Position numbers and translations under genes: made by a program | Assembly: GCA_028688575.1 (NCBI GenBank) | Contig: JAQTXW010000001.1 | Span: 31,466-95,465, forward strand | Direction: 5' to 3' | DNA: 64,000 bases | From: Methylotenera sp. | GTDB lineage: Bacteria; Pseudomonadota; Gammaproteobacteria; Burkholderiales; Methylophilaceae | Part shown: positions 1 to 9,204 of the stretch, one piece after another | Layout of the letters: each line of letters begins with the position of its first letter | How positions within the stretch are numbered: position 1 is the stretch's first letter | Notes under the pieces: model-generated | Seen by the model: the letters and a program-made list of their open reading frames with translations, nothing else | What the model was told of the DNA's origin: nothing | Database searches by the model: none

Positions 1-25
1 TTGAGTAATCTCAAGTTTACGACAT

Positions 26-50
26 AAAGGAGGCATAGGCCTCCTTTTTT
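26..50. terminator. intrinsic terminator-like hairpin (aaaggaggc-ata-ggcctccttttt)
   Basis: Perfect inverted repeat AAAGGAGGC/GCCTCCTTT followed by T-tract at left edge of window. Confidence 0.75.
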
Positions 51-55
51 GTTAA

Positions 56-547
56 ATGCATACTCCTCTAAAATATCTCCAGCACTACCCCATTGCCTTG
101 CAAGATAAAATCAGGCAGCTGCACAGCCAGAACCAGCTAGGCGATTACCTTGCTCAGCGCTATCCTCAAGGCCACGCTATACAAACGGATAAGGCACTCT
201 ATCAGTACAGCAATGAAATAAAGCAGGCATTTTTACGCAATGCGCCGTTGTTAGACAAAGTCTATTATGACAGTCGGTTGAGCATAGCACATCACGCGCT
301 GGGCCTTAACACGGCCATTTCCAGAGTACAAGGCGGCAAACTGAAAGCTAAGAAAGAAATCCGAATTTCTGCTTTATTTAAAGAAGCACCTGCTGATTTT
401 TTACGCATGATTGTGGTACATGAGCTGGCGCACTTGAAAGAGCGCCATCATGACAAGGCATTTTACCAGTTATGCCAGCACATGGCACCAGACTACCATC
501 AGCTGGAATTCGATTGCAGGGTCTATTTAACCTGGAAAAACTGTTAG
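56..547 (+). CDS. YgjP-like M48-type metallopeptidase domain protein
   Basis: HELAHLKERHHDKAFYQLCQHM zinc motif typical of the YgjP/WLM-like family. Confidence 0.8.
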   Translation: MHTPLKYLQHYPIALQDKIRQLHSQNQLGDYLAQRYPQGHAIQTDKALYQYSNEIKQAFLRNAPLLDKVYYDSRLSIAHHALGLNTAISRVQGGKLKAKKEIRISALFKEAPADFLRMIVVHELAHLKERHHDKAFYQLCQHMAPDYHQLEFDCRVYLTWKNC

Positions 548-595
548 CCAAAAACTATCATGCATTTGATGTTTGAACAAACATGTCCCAAATCG

Positions 596-1789
596 TCACT
601 CACTTTTAGTTATCCATAACTTGCTTTGTTTGAGCACTAGCCAGCTAAAAATCAAATATCCAGCCATGGCCATGGCCAAGCCTGAGGGCGCATACCATAC
701 CAATGGCACAATGATTCCTGCTGATATTGTAGATAACAGCATTTGTATAAAGGCCTGCCCCGATGCTGCCGTACCGCGTATTTTAGGGTGTCTATCAAGA
801 GCAGCGAGCGAGAGTATCGGCATAGCCAGCGCCATACCCACATTAAACAAGGCAACGGGTAGAATATTATTAACAGAATTTACTGGCAACACAAAACATA
901 CCAACAGATTTAACAAGACCATCGCCGCCATCCATAAATAAGCCAGTTTAACGACCTTATGACGAGCGTACCGACCTGCAGCGCGCTTAGCTAAATATGA
1001 GCCTAGCACCATGCCTAACACTGTAGGGATAAACATCCAGCCAAACTGGTGTTCACTTAACCCCAAGTGCTTTACTAAAAAAACCGGGCTGGCAAGTACA
1101 TATACAAAAAAGCTGGCAAAGTTGGCACCTAAGGCAAATACGACAAAATTAAATTCCTTATCGCTAAAGATAATACGGTAATCTTTTATCACTTGCTTTG
1201 CAGAGAGTGGCATGCGCTTTTCTTTGTGCATGGTTTCTGGCAGATAATACACAGCGGCCCATAAACTGACTGCTGCATACAAAGCTAAAAATACAAAAAT
1301 CGCCTGCCAGTGAATGCCGAGTAACAACCCGCCAATGATAGGTGCTACAGCAGGTGCAATGCCAAATAACATCTGCACGGTTGCCATCACGCGCTGTGCC
1401 TGTGCTCCTTCAAATAAATCACGTACCATTGCGCGCGCAACAACATTGCCAGCGCCGCCAGAAATACCCTGCAACGCGCGAAAAAACCATAAGGTTTCAA
1501 TATTTGGGGCAAAAGCACAGCCAATCGAGGCAAACACAAACACGCCTAGTCCAATTTTAATTGTTGTAATGCGCCCGATTGAGTCTGAAATGGCACCATG
1601 CCATAGCGTCATTAGCGCATAAGGCAGCAAGTAGAAGGTAAGGCTCTGCTGTAGCGCTAGTGGACTTGCCTGCAAACCGTCTTCCAAGGCAGGAAAAGCA
1701 GGTAAATAGGTGTCGATGGCAAAAGGAGCCAGTGCGGCCAGGCTTGCCAGTACAACCGCAAATAACAAAGGAGATGAAGAATGTCTCAA
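596..1789 (-). CDS. Bcr/CflA-type MFS drug resistance transporter
   Basis: 12-TM MFS; N-terminal FAIDTYLPAFPAL and GxxSDxxGR motifs; start codon is TTG. Confidence 0.85.
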   Translation of the reverse strand: MRHSSSPLLFAVVLASLAALAPFAIDTYLPAFPALEDGLQASPLALQQSLTFYLLPYALMTLWHGAISDSIGRITTIKIGLGVFVFASIGCAFAPNIETLWFFRALQGISGGAGNVVARAMVRDLFEGAQAQRVMATVQMLFGIAPAVAPIIGGLLLGIHWQAIFVFLALYAAVSLWAAVYYLPETMHKEKRMPLSAKQVIKDYRIIFSDKEFNFVVFALGANFASFFVYVLASPVFLVKHLGLSEHQFGWMFIPTVLGMVLGSYLAKRAAGRYARHKVVKLAYLWMAAMVLLNLLVCFVLPVNSVNNILPVALFNVGMALAMPILSLAALDRHPKIRGTAASGQAFIQMLLSTISAGIIVPLVWYAPSGLAMAMAGYLIFSWLVLKQSKLWITKSE

Positions 1790-1804
1790 AATATACTTTC
1801 TAAT

Positions 1805-1839
1805 AAAAAACGCGCTGCTGATTTAATCAGTAGCGCGTT
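1805..1839 (-). terminator. intrinsic terminator downstream of pqqE
   Basis: aacgcgctgctgatt/aatcagtagcgcgtt inverted repeat (one mismatch); on minus strand followed by TTTTTT. Confidence 0.8.
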
Positions 1840-1892
1840 AGATTAACCTAGATTACGCGTTATTACTACGCCATCACTGCATAAACAAAGTG

Positions 1893-3116
1893 CTATGGCA
1901 AGGCATGGAACTCATCCACGCGTGCCTGCAGTTCACCTGCAATCATTTTTTTGGAATTTTTGTCGTTGCGAAACACAATAGGCTGAGCCGCAATTGCAGG
2001 GTTCTTGGCATCTTCAATCGCTTGGTCAATCAAGTGATGATAAGGTGATTTACTGCATACTGGGTCGGCAGCTTCTGCGTCACCTGTCAGCAAGAAAGAT
2101 TGGCAGCGACAACCTCCCAAGTCTTTTTCTTTTTCCTCACAGCTACGGCATGGCTCTTTCATCCAGCTATCGCCGCGATATTTATTAAAAGCTGGCGATT
2201 CTTTCCAGCTCCATCCCAGGTCATTATCTTTAACATTAGGAAACTGCATATTAGGCAGCACGCGTGCTGAGTGACAAGGCAACACATCACCGTTGGCAGT
2301 GACAATCATAAACACTTCACCCCAGCCATTCATGCATTTTTTTGGCCGATCCGAGAAGTAATCGGGCACGACAAAGAAAATCTTCATTTTACTGCCTGAT
2401 TGCGCTCTGAATTCATTGGTGACTCTTTCCGCCTCATCTACCTGCTCTTTTGTCGGCATTAACTGACTGCGGTTGACCAGCGACCAGCCATAATATTGCG
2501 TATTAGCCAACTCGATATATTCAGCACCCAGCGCATCTGCCATTTCCAGAATCTGCTTCATGTGGCCGATGTTGTAACGATGAATCACCACGTTAAGCAC
2601 CATGGGGTATCCATGCCCTTTAATCATGGCGGCTACTTTTTTCTTGAGCTCAAATGTTTTGGTGTTGGTAATGAAATTGTTAATCTCTTCGGTAATATCG
2701 TGCATTGACAGTTGGATATGATCCAAACCGCCTTCTTTAAACGCTTGGATGCGCTTTTCGGTTAAGCCTACACCTGACGTAATCAAATTGCTGTAATAAC
2801 CTAGTTTTTTAGCCTCAATCACGATCTCTTCAATATCATCACGCAGTAAGGGTTCACCGCCTGAAATCCCCAGCTGAATTGCGCCAAGTTTACGCGCATC
2901 GCGCAATGCCTGTATCCATTGCTCGGTGGTGAGTTCATTTTGGGTGTGCTTGTCGTAATCGGTCGGGTTGTAGCAAAACGCACAATGCAAAGGGCAGCGG
3001 TAAGTCACCTCGGCTAACAGCCATAGCGGTTGAGTTTGCGTGGCGCTGGCTGCCACACCGTTATTTTGTGCAATGGTTTTTTGCACCACTGATTCACCTA
3101 AAGAGGCTTGTGTCAT
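1893..3116 (-). CDS. pqqE: PQQ biosynthesis radical SAM protein PqqE
   Basis: CPLHCAFCYNP radical SAM motif, SPASM-type C-terminal cysteines (CRSCEEKEKDLGGCRCQ), PQQ gene context. Confidence 0.96.
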   Translation of the reverse strand: MTQASLGESVVQKTIAQNNGVAASATQTQPLWLLAEVTYRCPLHCAFCYNPTDYDKHTQNELTTEQWIQALRDARKLGAIQLGISGGEPLLRDDIEEIVIEAKKLGYYSNLITSGVGLTEKRIQAFKEGGLDHIQLSMHDITEEINNFITNTKTFELKKKVAAMIKGHGYPMVLNVVIHRYNIGHMKQILEMADALGAEYIELANTQYYGWSLVNRSQLMPTKEQVDEAERVTNEFRAQSGSKMKIFFVVPDYFSDRPKKCMNGWGEVFMIVTANGDVLPCHSARVLPNMQFPNVKDNDLGWSWKESPAFNKYRGDSWMKEPCRSCEEKEKDLGGCRCQSFLLTGDAEAADPVCSKSPYHHLIDQAIEDAKNPAIAAQPIVFRNDKNSKKMIAGELQARVDEFHALP

Positions 3117-3136
3117 TTTACTACTCCTGAATTCGC

Positions 3137-3418
3137 TTATAACTTACGTAGCCAAGCCTTGCCAACAGCAAGCTCAAACATGCCAATAATATCTTGCTCG
3201 ATGTTTTCAGCATCGGGAAACGCTGCTTTTAATTCAGCAATAATGTCAGCCACGCTATTTTTGCCATCTAATCTTTTTAAAATTTCACCTGCCCCACCAT
3301 GGAGCTTTACCATGCCTTCAGGGAAAAGAATCACATAGCTATTCTGCGCTTCTTCCCACTGGAAACGATGATGCGGTGCAAGTGCGTAAATATCCGATTG
3401 TTGTATTGTTACTTCCAT
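3137..3418 (-). CDS. pqqD: PQQ biosynthesis peptide chaperone PqqD
   Basis: LFPEGMVKLHGGAGEILKRLDGKNSVADII typical PqqD. Confidence 0.95.
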   Translation of the reverse strand: MEVTIQQSDIYALAPHHRFQWEEAQNSYVILFPEGMVKLHGGAGEILKRLDGKNSVADIIAELKAAFPDAENIEQDIIGMFELAVGKAWLRKL

Positions 3419-3583
3419 AAAGCTACCTTAAATTAAATCGTGGCAATCAAACTACAGCATAACACTCGCTCAATACTATTATGTCATTCCAAAACAACTT
3501 AAATTTTGCATGAATGAGCCTGTTTCGAAATGACACCTACGCTTAATAGTAATGTGCTGTTAAAAAATTTCTTAACTTGCCGA

Positions 3584-4348
3584 TTAACTTACATTCATTA
3601 CAGGCTGACGTAAATAATCGCGCCCTTCCACTTTTATGTCTGTACTTTGTAGCATAATGGCATCCGCCATCACCCAGAGTACATCTAACTTAAACTGCAG
3701 AATTTCTAGCGCACGTTCTTGTAGTTCACGCGTCTGACCAAAATAATCCAGCGTAATAGACAAACCCTGCTCTACATCTCGGCGTGCCTGTGTTAGACGA
3801 TTCTTAAAGTACTGCATGCCCTCTGGGTTAATCCATGGATACATATCAGGCCATACATCAATGCGTTGCTGGTGGATATGCGGCGCAAATAATTCAGTTA
3901 AACTTGAACATACAGACTCCTGCCATGGACGCTGCTTAGCAAAGTTAATGTATGCATCTACCGCAAATCTGGTGCCAGGTGCCACTAATTTTAAAGACAT
4001 CACTTCTTCACGTGTTAAGCCGACGGCGTGTCCCAAATGGATCCATGCTTCAATACCGCCTTCCCCACCCTCAGCAATCTGGCCGCTGCCATCATGGTCA
4101 AAAATACGCTGAATCCAGCCACGGCGTAATTCACGGTCAGGACAGTTAGAGAGAATCGCCGCATCTTTCATCGGGATTGCAATCTGATAGTAATATCGAT
4201 TGGCCACCCAAGCCTGCATTTGCTGTTGAGAAAGCTTGCCTTCATACATCAGCACATGAATTGGGTGGTAAATATGATAGCCCTTGCCCTTTTCACGTAG
4301 TTTCGCTTCAAACTCTTCCCTGCTCCAAGGTGCTAATTTTTCTGTCAT
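3584..4348 (-). CDS. pqqC: pyrroloquinoline-quinone synthase PqqC
   Basis: [25 protein letters not shown] conserved PqqC sequence. Confidence 0.97.
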   Translation of the reverse strand: MTEKLAPWSREEFEAKLREKGKGYHIYHPIHVLMYEGKLSQQQMQAWVANRYYYQIAIPMKDAAILSNCPDRELRRGWIQRIFDHDGSGQIAEGGEGGIEAWIHLGHAVGLTREEVMSLKLVAPGTRFAVDAYINFAKQRPWQESVCSSLTELFAPHIHQQRIDVWPDMYPWINPEGMQYFKNRLTQARRDVEQGLSITLDYFGQTRELQERALEILQFKLDVLWVMADAIMLQSTDIKVEGRDYLRQPVMNVS

Positions 4349-4414
4349 TTTCTTTGCCCTTCTCTAAAAATTCAAAAACCACATGAAACCACGACGTTTC
4401 ATGATAAAAAGTTT

Positions 4415-5332
4415 TTATAAAATGATATCCATACCATCATAAGCCACTTCTATTTTGTGCTCATTAAGAATCGCCCGCTCGGCAGAGTCTTCACGCAAAA
4501 TAGGATTAGTGTTGTTGATATGGATTAAGACTTTTCTCACATCTCCAAATTTGTCCAGATCTTCGATCATGCCGTTTGGGCCAGACTGTGGGTTATGGCC
4601 AATACTGCGCGCGGTTTTGGTCATCAATCCCAAATCAATCATTTCTGTGTCTGTCCAGAATGTGCCATCCACCATAATGCAATCCGCCTGATTCATGAGC
4701 GCTGGCAAATGCGGCTCTATTTCTGCAAGCCCTGGTGAATACCAGCATTTTTTACCTGTGCTAACTTCTTCAATCAGCACGCCAATGGTGTCACCTGGTT
4801 GCGGATTATTGCGGTGTGGTGAATATGGCGGTGCCGCGCTTTTTAATGCCACGGTTGTAAATTTAAGATTAGGGACATTCGGTATAGTAAAACTGGTTTT
4901 GCCATCTACTGGCACTTGATGGTGATTGATCCCACAGTAATGACCCAATATATTAAGCACCTGATTGCCTGAAGTTAAATCACCATACACCATATCAGTA
5001 CAGTAGATTTCACGCTTCACAGTACCCTCGCGCAGCATATACAAGCCTGTTGTATGGTCAATCTGTGCATCAATCAACACAATTGCCTGAATCCCTGTAT
5101 CGCGAATATTTCGCGCTGGTTGTAATGCTGGAAAATCCTGAATTTGCTGTAATACATCAGGAGATGCATTGAACAGTACCCAATTCACGCCATCGCTGCT
5201 TACGCAAATCGAGGATTGTGTGCGTTTAGTTGCTTTGATTGTGCCTTTACGCAAACCATCACAGTTATAACAATTACAGTTCCACTGAGGGAAACCTCCG
5301 CCTGCCCCTGCGCCTAATACATGAATGTGCAT
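4415..5332 (-). CDS. pqqB: PQQ biosynthesis protein PqqB
   Basis: VLGAGAGGGFPQWNCNCYNCDG N-terminus characteristic of PqqB (MBL fold). Confidence 0.97.
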   Translation of the reverse strand: MHIHVLGAGAGGGFPQWNCNCYNCDGLRKGTIKATKRTQSSICVSSDGVNWVLFNASPDVLQQIQDFPALQPARNIRDTGIQAIVLIDAQIDHTTGLYMLREGTVKREIYCTDMVYGDLTSGNQVLNILGHYCGINHHQVPVDGKTSFTIPNVPNLKFTTVALKSAAPPYSPHRNNPQPGDTIGVLIEEVSTGKKCWYSPGLAEIEPHLPALMNQADCIMVDGTFWTDTEMIDLGLMTKTARSIGHNPQSGPNGMIEDLDKFGDVRKVLIHINNTNPILREDSAERAILNEHKIEVAYDGMDIIL

Positions 5333-5414
5333 ATTTTTTACGATTCTTTAATTAATTCTGATATTTTATTTTCTAAAAAAAGCTTAGTGCCTAATTTAAA
5401 AAAACGATCTTTTA

Positions 5415-5446
5415 TAAAAAAAGGCTGTCTTACGGCAGCCTTTTTT
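5415..5446 (-). terminator. intrinsic terminator/attenuator between pqqA and pqqB
   Basis: AAAAAGGCTG...CAGCCTTTTT stem with T-tract on the minus strand, between pqqA stop and pqqB start. Confidence 0.75.
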
Positions 5447-5464
5447 ATGATACGTAATCGCTAA

Positions 5465-5536
5465 TTACTTGTTCATTACGTACATTGTCACTTCAAAGCC
5501 AAAACGCATTTCAGTAGCTGCTGGTGTAGTCCACAT
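5465..5536 (-). CDS. pqqA: PQQ precursor peptide PqqA (23 aa)
   Basis: Manual translation MWTTPAATEMRFGFEVTMYVMNK with the conserved E-x3-Y crosslink pair; AAAAGGAAATGATC-ATG ribosome site; upstream of pqqB. Too short for the ORF track. Confidence 0.96.
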   Translation of the reverse strand: MWTTPAATEMRFGFEVTMYVMNK

Positions 5537-5694
5537 GATCATTTCCTTTTAAGTTGTTTTAAGTTCGCCACAAACAAATCGTTGTAACGTGAGAAGCATT
5601 GTGCGCGCATCCAGGCACTAAGAACACCGCGAACTTACCGAATACTACCTAAGTAAATTCATGATGTGATGTAATAAAACGTGATTAGGGAAAA

Positions 5695-6804
5695 TTAAGC
5701 AGACTTGATAATTTCAGTCAGCACTTGCAGAAATTTCGCATTTTCAGCAAACAACCCGACACTCACTCTAAGATAATCTGGCATCTCATAGTTAGCGACA
5801 GGCCGGACTATCACGCCCTTTTGCAGCAACTGCCGATTTACTTGCGCGGCATTGGGTATTTTTACACTTACAAAATTGGCAAATGACGGGATGTAGCTCA
5901 GACCCAGTGCATCAAAGCCTGTAGTGATCTGCAACATACCCGCCTGATTCAGTGCGTAGCTGCGGGCAACAAAATCTTCATCTGCTAAAGAAGCAATCGC
6001 AGCGGCTTGTGCAATACTATTCACGTTAAACGGCTGTCTGACACGGTTTAGCATGTCCACCACTTGCGGATGACCTAAACCAAAACCAACACGCAAACCA
6101 GCTAAGCCATAGGCTTTAGAAAAAGTTCTGGAGATTAGCAAGTTATCAAACTCATGCAACCAATTGATGGCTTCAGATTTATGCTCAGCTGACAAATACT
6201 CATCATAAGCCTCATCCAGCAAAACAAGTATATGTGTGGGTACTTGTTTTAAAAAAGCGTACAAATCATCTTTTGCAAGTAAAGTGCCTGTTGGATTATT
6301 TGGGTTTGCAATAAAAATAATCTTGGTTTTGTTACTGATTGCTGCAAGCATGCCTGACAAGTCATGGCTGAAGTTCTTTGCGGGCACAACAACTCCCGTT
6401 GCCCCTACCGCCTGTGTGACGAGCGGATATACAGCAAACGCATGCTGGGAATATATGGCTTCATCACCTGGGGTTAAATAAGTGCGTGCCGCTAACTCTA
6501 AGATATCATTTGAACCGTTACCAAACACAATTTGCTCTGGCGCCACCTTAAATTTTTGACTGATTGCACTACGCAATTCAAAAGCATTACCATCTGGGTA
6601 GCGCGCAATCTCAAAAATGGATTCCTGTATTGCATAATCAGCTTTGGGGCTGATGCCTAAAGGGTTTTCATTGGAAGCCAACTTAACAATGTGTTCAACC
6701 TTCAGTCCTATCTCGCGAGCGAGCTCCGTGATGGGCTTTCCGCCCTGGTACGGCGCAATAGATTGAATGTAATGAGGAGCTTGAGGTGTTGTCATGGTGA
6801 GCAC
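5695..6804 (-). CDS. hisC: histidinol-phosphate aminotransferase
   Basis: KLASNENPLGISPKA, SRTFSKAYGLAGLRVGFG PLP motif. Confidence 0.93.
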   Translation of the reverse strand: MLTMTTPQAPHYIQSIAPYQGGKPITELAREIGLKVEHIVKLASNENPLGISPKADYAIQESIFEIARYPDGNAFELRSAISQKFKVAPEQIVFGNGSNDILELAARTYLTPGDEAIYSQHAFAVYPLVTQAVGATGVVVPAKNFSHDLSGMLAAISNKTKIIFIANPNNPTGTLLAKDDLYAFLKQVPTHILVLLDEAYDEYLSAEHKSEAINWLHEFDNLLISRTFSKAYGLAGLRVGFGLGHPQVVDMLNRVRQPFNVNSIAQAAAIASLADEDFVARSYALNQAGMLQITTGFDALGLSYIPSFANFVSVKIPNAAQVNRQLLQKGVIVRPVANYEMPDYLRVSVGLFAENAKFLQVLTEIIKSA

Positions 6805-6882
6805 GATAAAACAGTATAAAAATAAAACAGGGTCAAAAAATCAAGTCGTTTGAATGCAAACCCAAACAAACATTACTGCGAT

Positions 6883-7977
6883 TTAAGTCACAGCAACTGG
6901 ATAGGATCCCAGGCATTTGACAAAAGAAGCGCGCTGCTCAACTTCCTGCAATGCGGACGCAACATTCACATCCTGGGTGTGTCCCTCTATATCAACATAA
7001 AACACATATTCCCAGCGCCCTGCTTTTGCAGGCCTTGACTCTAGTTTGGTCATGCTCACTCCATGTTGAGCTAGCGGTTCCAGCAAATTCAATACTGCCC
7101 CTGGCTGATTTTTGGCTGCAATTACCAGCGAAGTTTTATCTTGCCCAGAAGGCGCCACTTCATGTGGTGACAGCACTAAAAAACGCGTTGTATTATTAGG
7201 GTCGTCTTCAATATTCTCTGCCAATACGTGAAGATCAAACAACTCTGCCGCCCGTTTGCTTGCAATCGCCGCGGCAAATGTGCCATCTGATGCAATCAAA
7301 TCATGAATCATCTGAGCAGCACGCGCATTGCTGGTCACCGCCTCACGCTCCGCCGCTGGCAGCATCTTGTTTAGCCATTCATGACACTGCGCCAAAGACT
7401 GAGCATGTGAAAACACGTGTGAAATTTTTTGAATGTCGGATTGCCTGGATAACAGACAATGATGAATCGGAATGGTGACTTCACCGCAAACTTTCAGTGG
7501 GCTAGTCAGCAGCAGATCTAAAGTTAAGCCCACAGCACCTTCATTAGAGTTTTCAACAGGTACGATGCCATAGTCAGCCTGGCCGGCTTCTACACTGCGA
7601 AACACCTCATCAATAGAACCACATACAACGGCTGTTTTGCCTTCGCCAAATTGCTTGAGTGCGGCTTCTTCGCTATAAGTACCCAAAGGCCCGAGAAATG
7701 CAACAGCAAGTTCTTTTTCCAGCGCCCTGCAATTAGACATCACACTGCGGAAAATGCTCGTCACCGCCCCTGCAGGCAGCGGGCCTGTGTTTTCTTCCAT
7801 CAACCGGCGCAACACCTGCGCTTCGCGCTCTGGACGATAAATAACCCCATCCTCTTTTAATTCACCAATATGACGCGCATGCTCGGCACGTGCATTGACG
7901 AGTTTTAATATTTGCGTGTCTATCGCATCTATTTGTTCGCGATGCTGCTTGAGTTGATTAATTAATTGGTCAGACAT
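6883..7977 (-). CDS. pheA: bifunctional chorismate mutase/prephenate dehydratase
   Basis: N-terminal CM helix region, FLGPLGTYSEEAAL PDT motif, C-terminal ACT domain (ESRPAKAGRWEYVFYVDIEGH). Confidence 0.95.
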   Translation of the reverse strand: MSDQLINQLKQHREQIDAIDTQILKLVNARAEHARHIGELKEDGVIYRPEREAQVLRRLMEENTGPLPAGAVTSIFRSVMSNCRALEKELAVAFLGPLGTYSEEAALKQFGEGKTAVVCGSIDEVFRSVEAGQADYGIVPVENSNEGAVGLTLDLLLTSPLKVCGEVTIPIHHCLLSRQSDIQKISHVFSHAQSLAQCHEWLNKMLPAAEREAVTSNARAAQMIHDLIASDGTFAAAIASKRAAELFDLHVLAENIEDDPNNTTRFLVLSPHEVAPSGQDKTSLVIAAKNQPGAVLNLLEPLAQHGVSMTKLESRPAKAGRWEYVFYVDIEGHTQDVNVASALQEVEQRASFVKCLGSYPVAVT

Positions 7978-7979
7978 GT

Positions 7980-9056
7980 TCAGTGCGCTTTTTCAAACTG
8001 CTTCATATAGTTAACTAAAGCCTCTACGCCCTCTATCGGCATGGCATTATAAATGGAGGCACGCATGCCACCCACCATGCGATGGCCTTTTAACTGCAAT
8101 AGCCCCTGTGCTTCAGCTCCCTTTAAAAACGCATCATTCAATGATTCGTCTTTAAGAAAAAATGGAATATTCATGCGTGAGCGATTTTTAACTGCGACCT
8201 TATTGATATAAAAGTCAGTACCGTCAATATAATCATATAGCAAACTGGCTTTTTTGATATTAACTTGCTCTATTGCTTCTACTCCACCCAAAGACAGCAA
8301 CCACTCAAACACCAGTCCCGCAATATAAATACTGTAAGTAGGCGGCGTGTTAATCATAGATTGATTCTCAGACTGCATTTTCCAGTTAAACACAGCTGGG
8401 GTAATCGGCAAGGCACGATCAAGTAAATCTTCACGCACAATGACAATACACAAACCTGCTGGGCCGATATTTTTTTGCGCACCACCATAAATCACACCAT
8501 ATTTTGTCACATCTATCGGGCGAGAAAGAATATGCGAAGACATATCGGCCACAATCGGCACATTACCAGCGTCTGGCAAACCATCAAATTCCACGCCATT
8601 GATGGTCTCATTGGTACATATATGCAAATAAGCTGCGTTTTGATTAAGTTTCCAGCAATCAAATGCGGGAACATCAGTGAAATTCTCGGCCTCGCTGCTG
8701 GCAACCACATTGATTTTTCCGTAGGCACGCGCATCTTGAACGCTACGTTTTGACCATGCTCCTGTGACTACATAATCAGCCTCACCAGCACCCAGCAAAT
8801 TCATTGGGATCACTGCATTTTCAGCAATCGCACCACCTTGCAGAAACAACACTTTGTAATTTTGCGGAATATTCAACAAAGTGCGCAAATCAGTTTCTGC
8901 CTTGTTCAGAATACCCGTGAACTCTTTACCACGGTGCGACATTTCCATCACACTCATGCCAGAGCCATGCCAATCAAGCATTTCTGCTTGCGCGCGTTCA
9001 AGCACAGCTCTAGGTAACACTGCAGGACCTGCTGAAAAGTTATAAATTTTATTCAT
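7980..9056 (-). CDS. serC: phosphoserine aminotransferase
   Basis: [33 protein letters not shown]. Confidence 0.97.
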   Translation of the reverse strand: MNKIYNFSAGPAVLPRAVLERAQAEMLDWHGSGMSVMEMSHRGKEFTGILNKAETDLRTLLNIPQNYKVLFLQGGAIAENAVIPMNLLGAGEADYVVTGAWSKRSVQDARAYGKINVVASSEAENFTDVPAFDCWKLNQNAAYLHICTNETINGVEFDGLPDAGNVPIVADMSSHILSRPIDVTKYGVIYGGAQKNIGPAGLCIVIVREDLLDRALPITPAVFNWKMQSENQSMINTPPTYSIYIAGLVFEWLLSLGGVEAIEQVNIKKASLLYDYIDGTDFYINKVAVKNRSRMNIPFFLKDESLNDAFLKGAEAQGLLQLKGHRMVGGMRASIYNAMPIEGVEALVNYMKQFEKAH

Positions 9057-9204
9057 ATTCTATATTTTCTATTAGCGCAGGCTAAGGCGGCTAAACGCAA
9101 TACAATCCCAATTTGCACAGTAAAACAAAAACAAAGCAGAAAACTGATATTGATTATGGGCTAAGTTGATCAATATACATGGTCACTTATTACCCACAAA
9201 TCAG

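Noticed and set aside
573-941. 122-aa plus-strand ORF
   Set aside because: Overlaps the MFS transporter on the opposite strand; no recognisable domain
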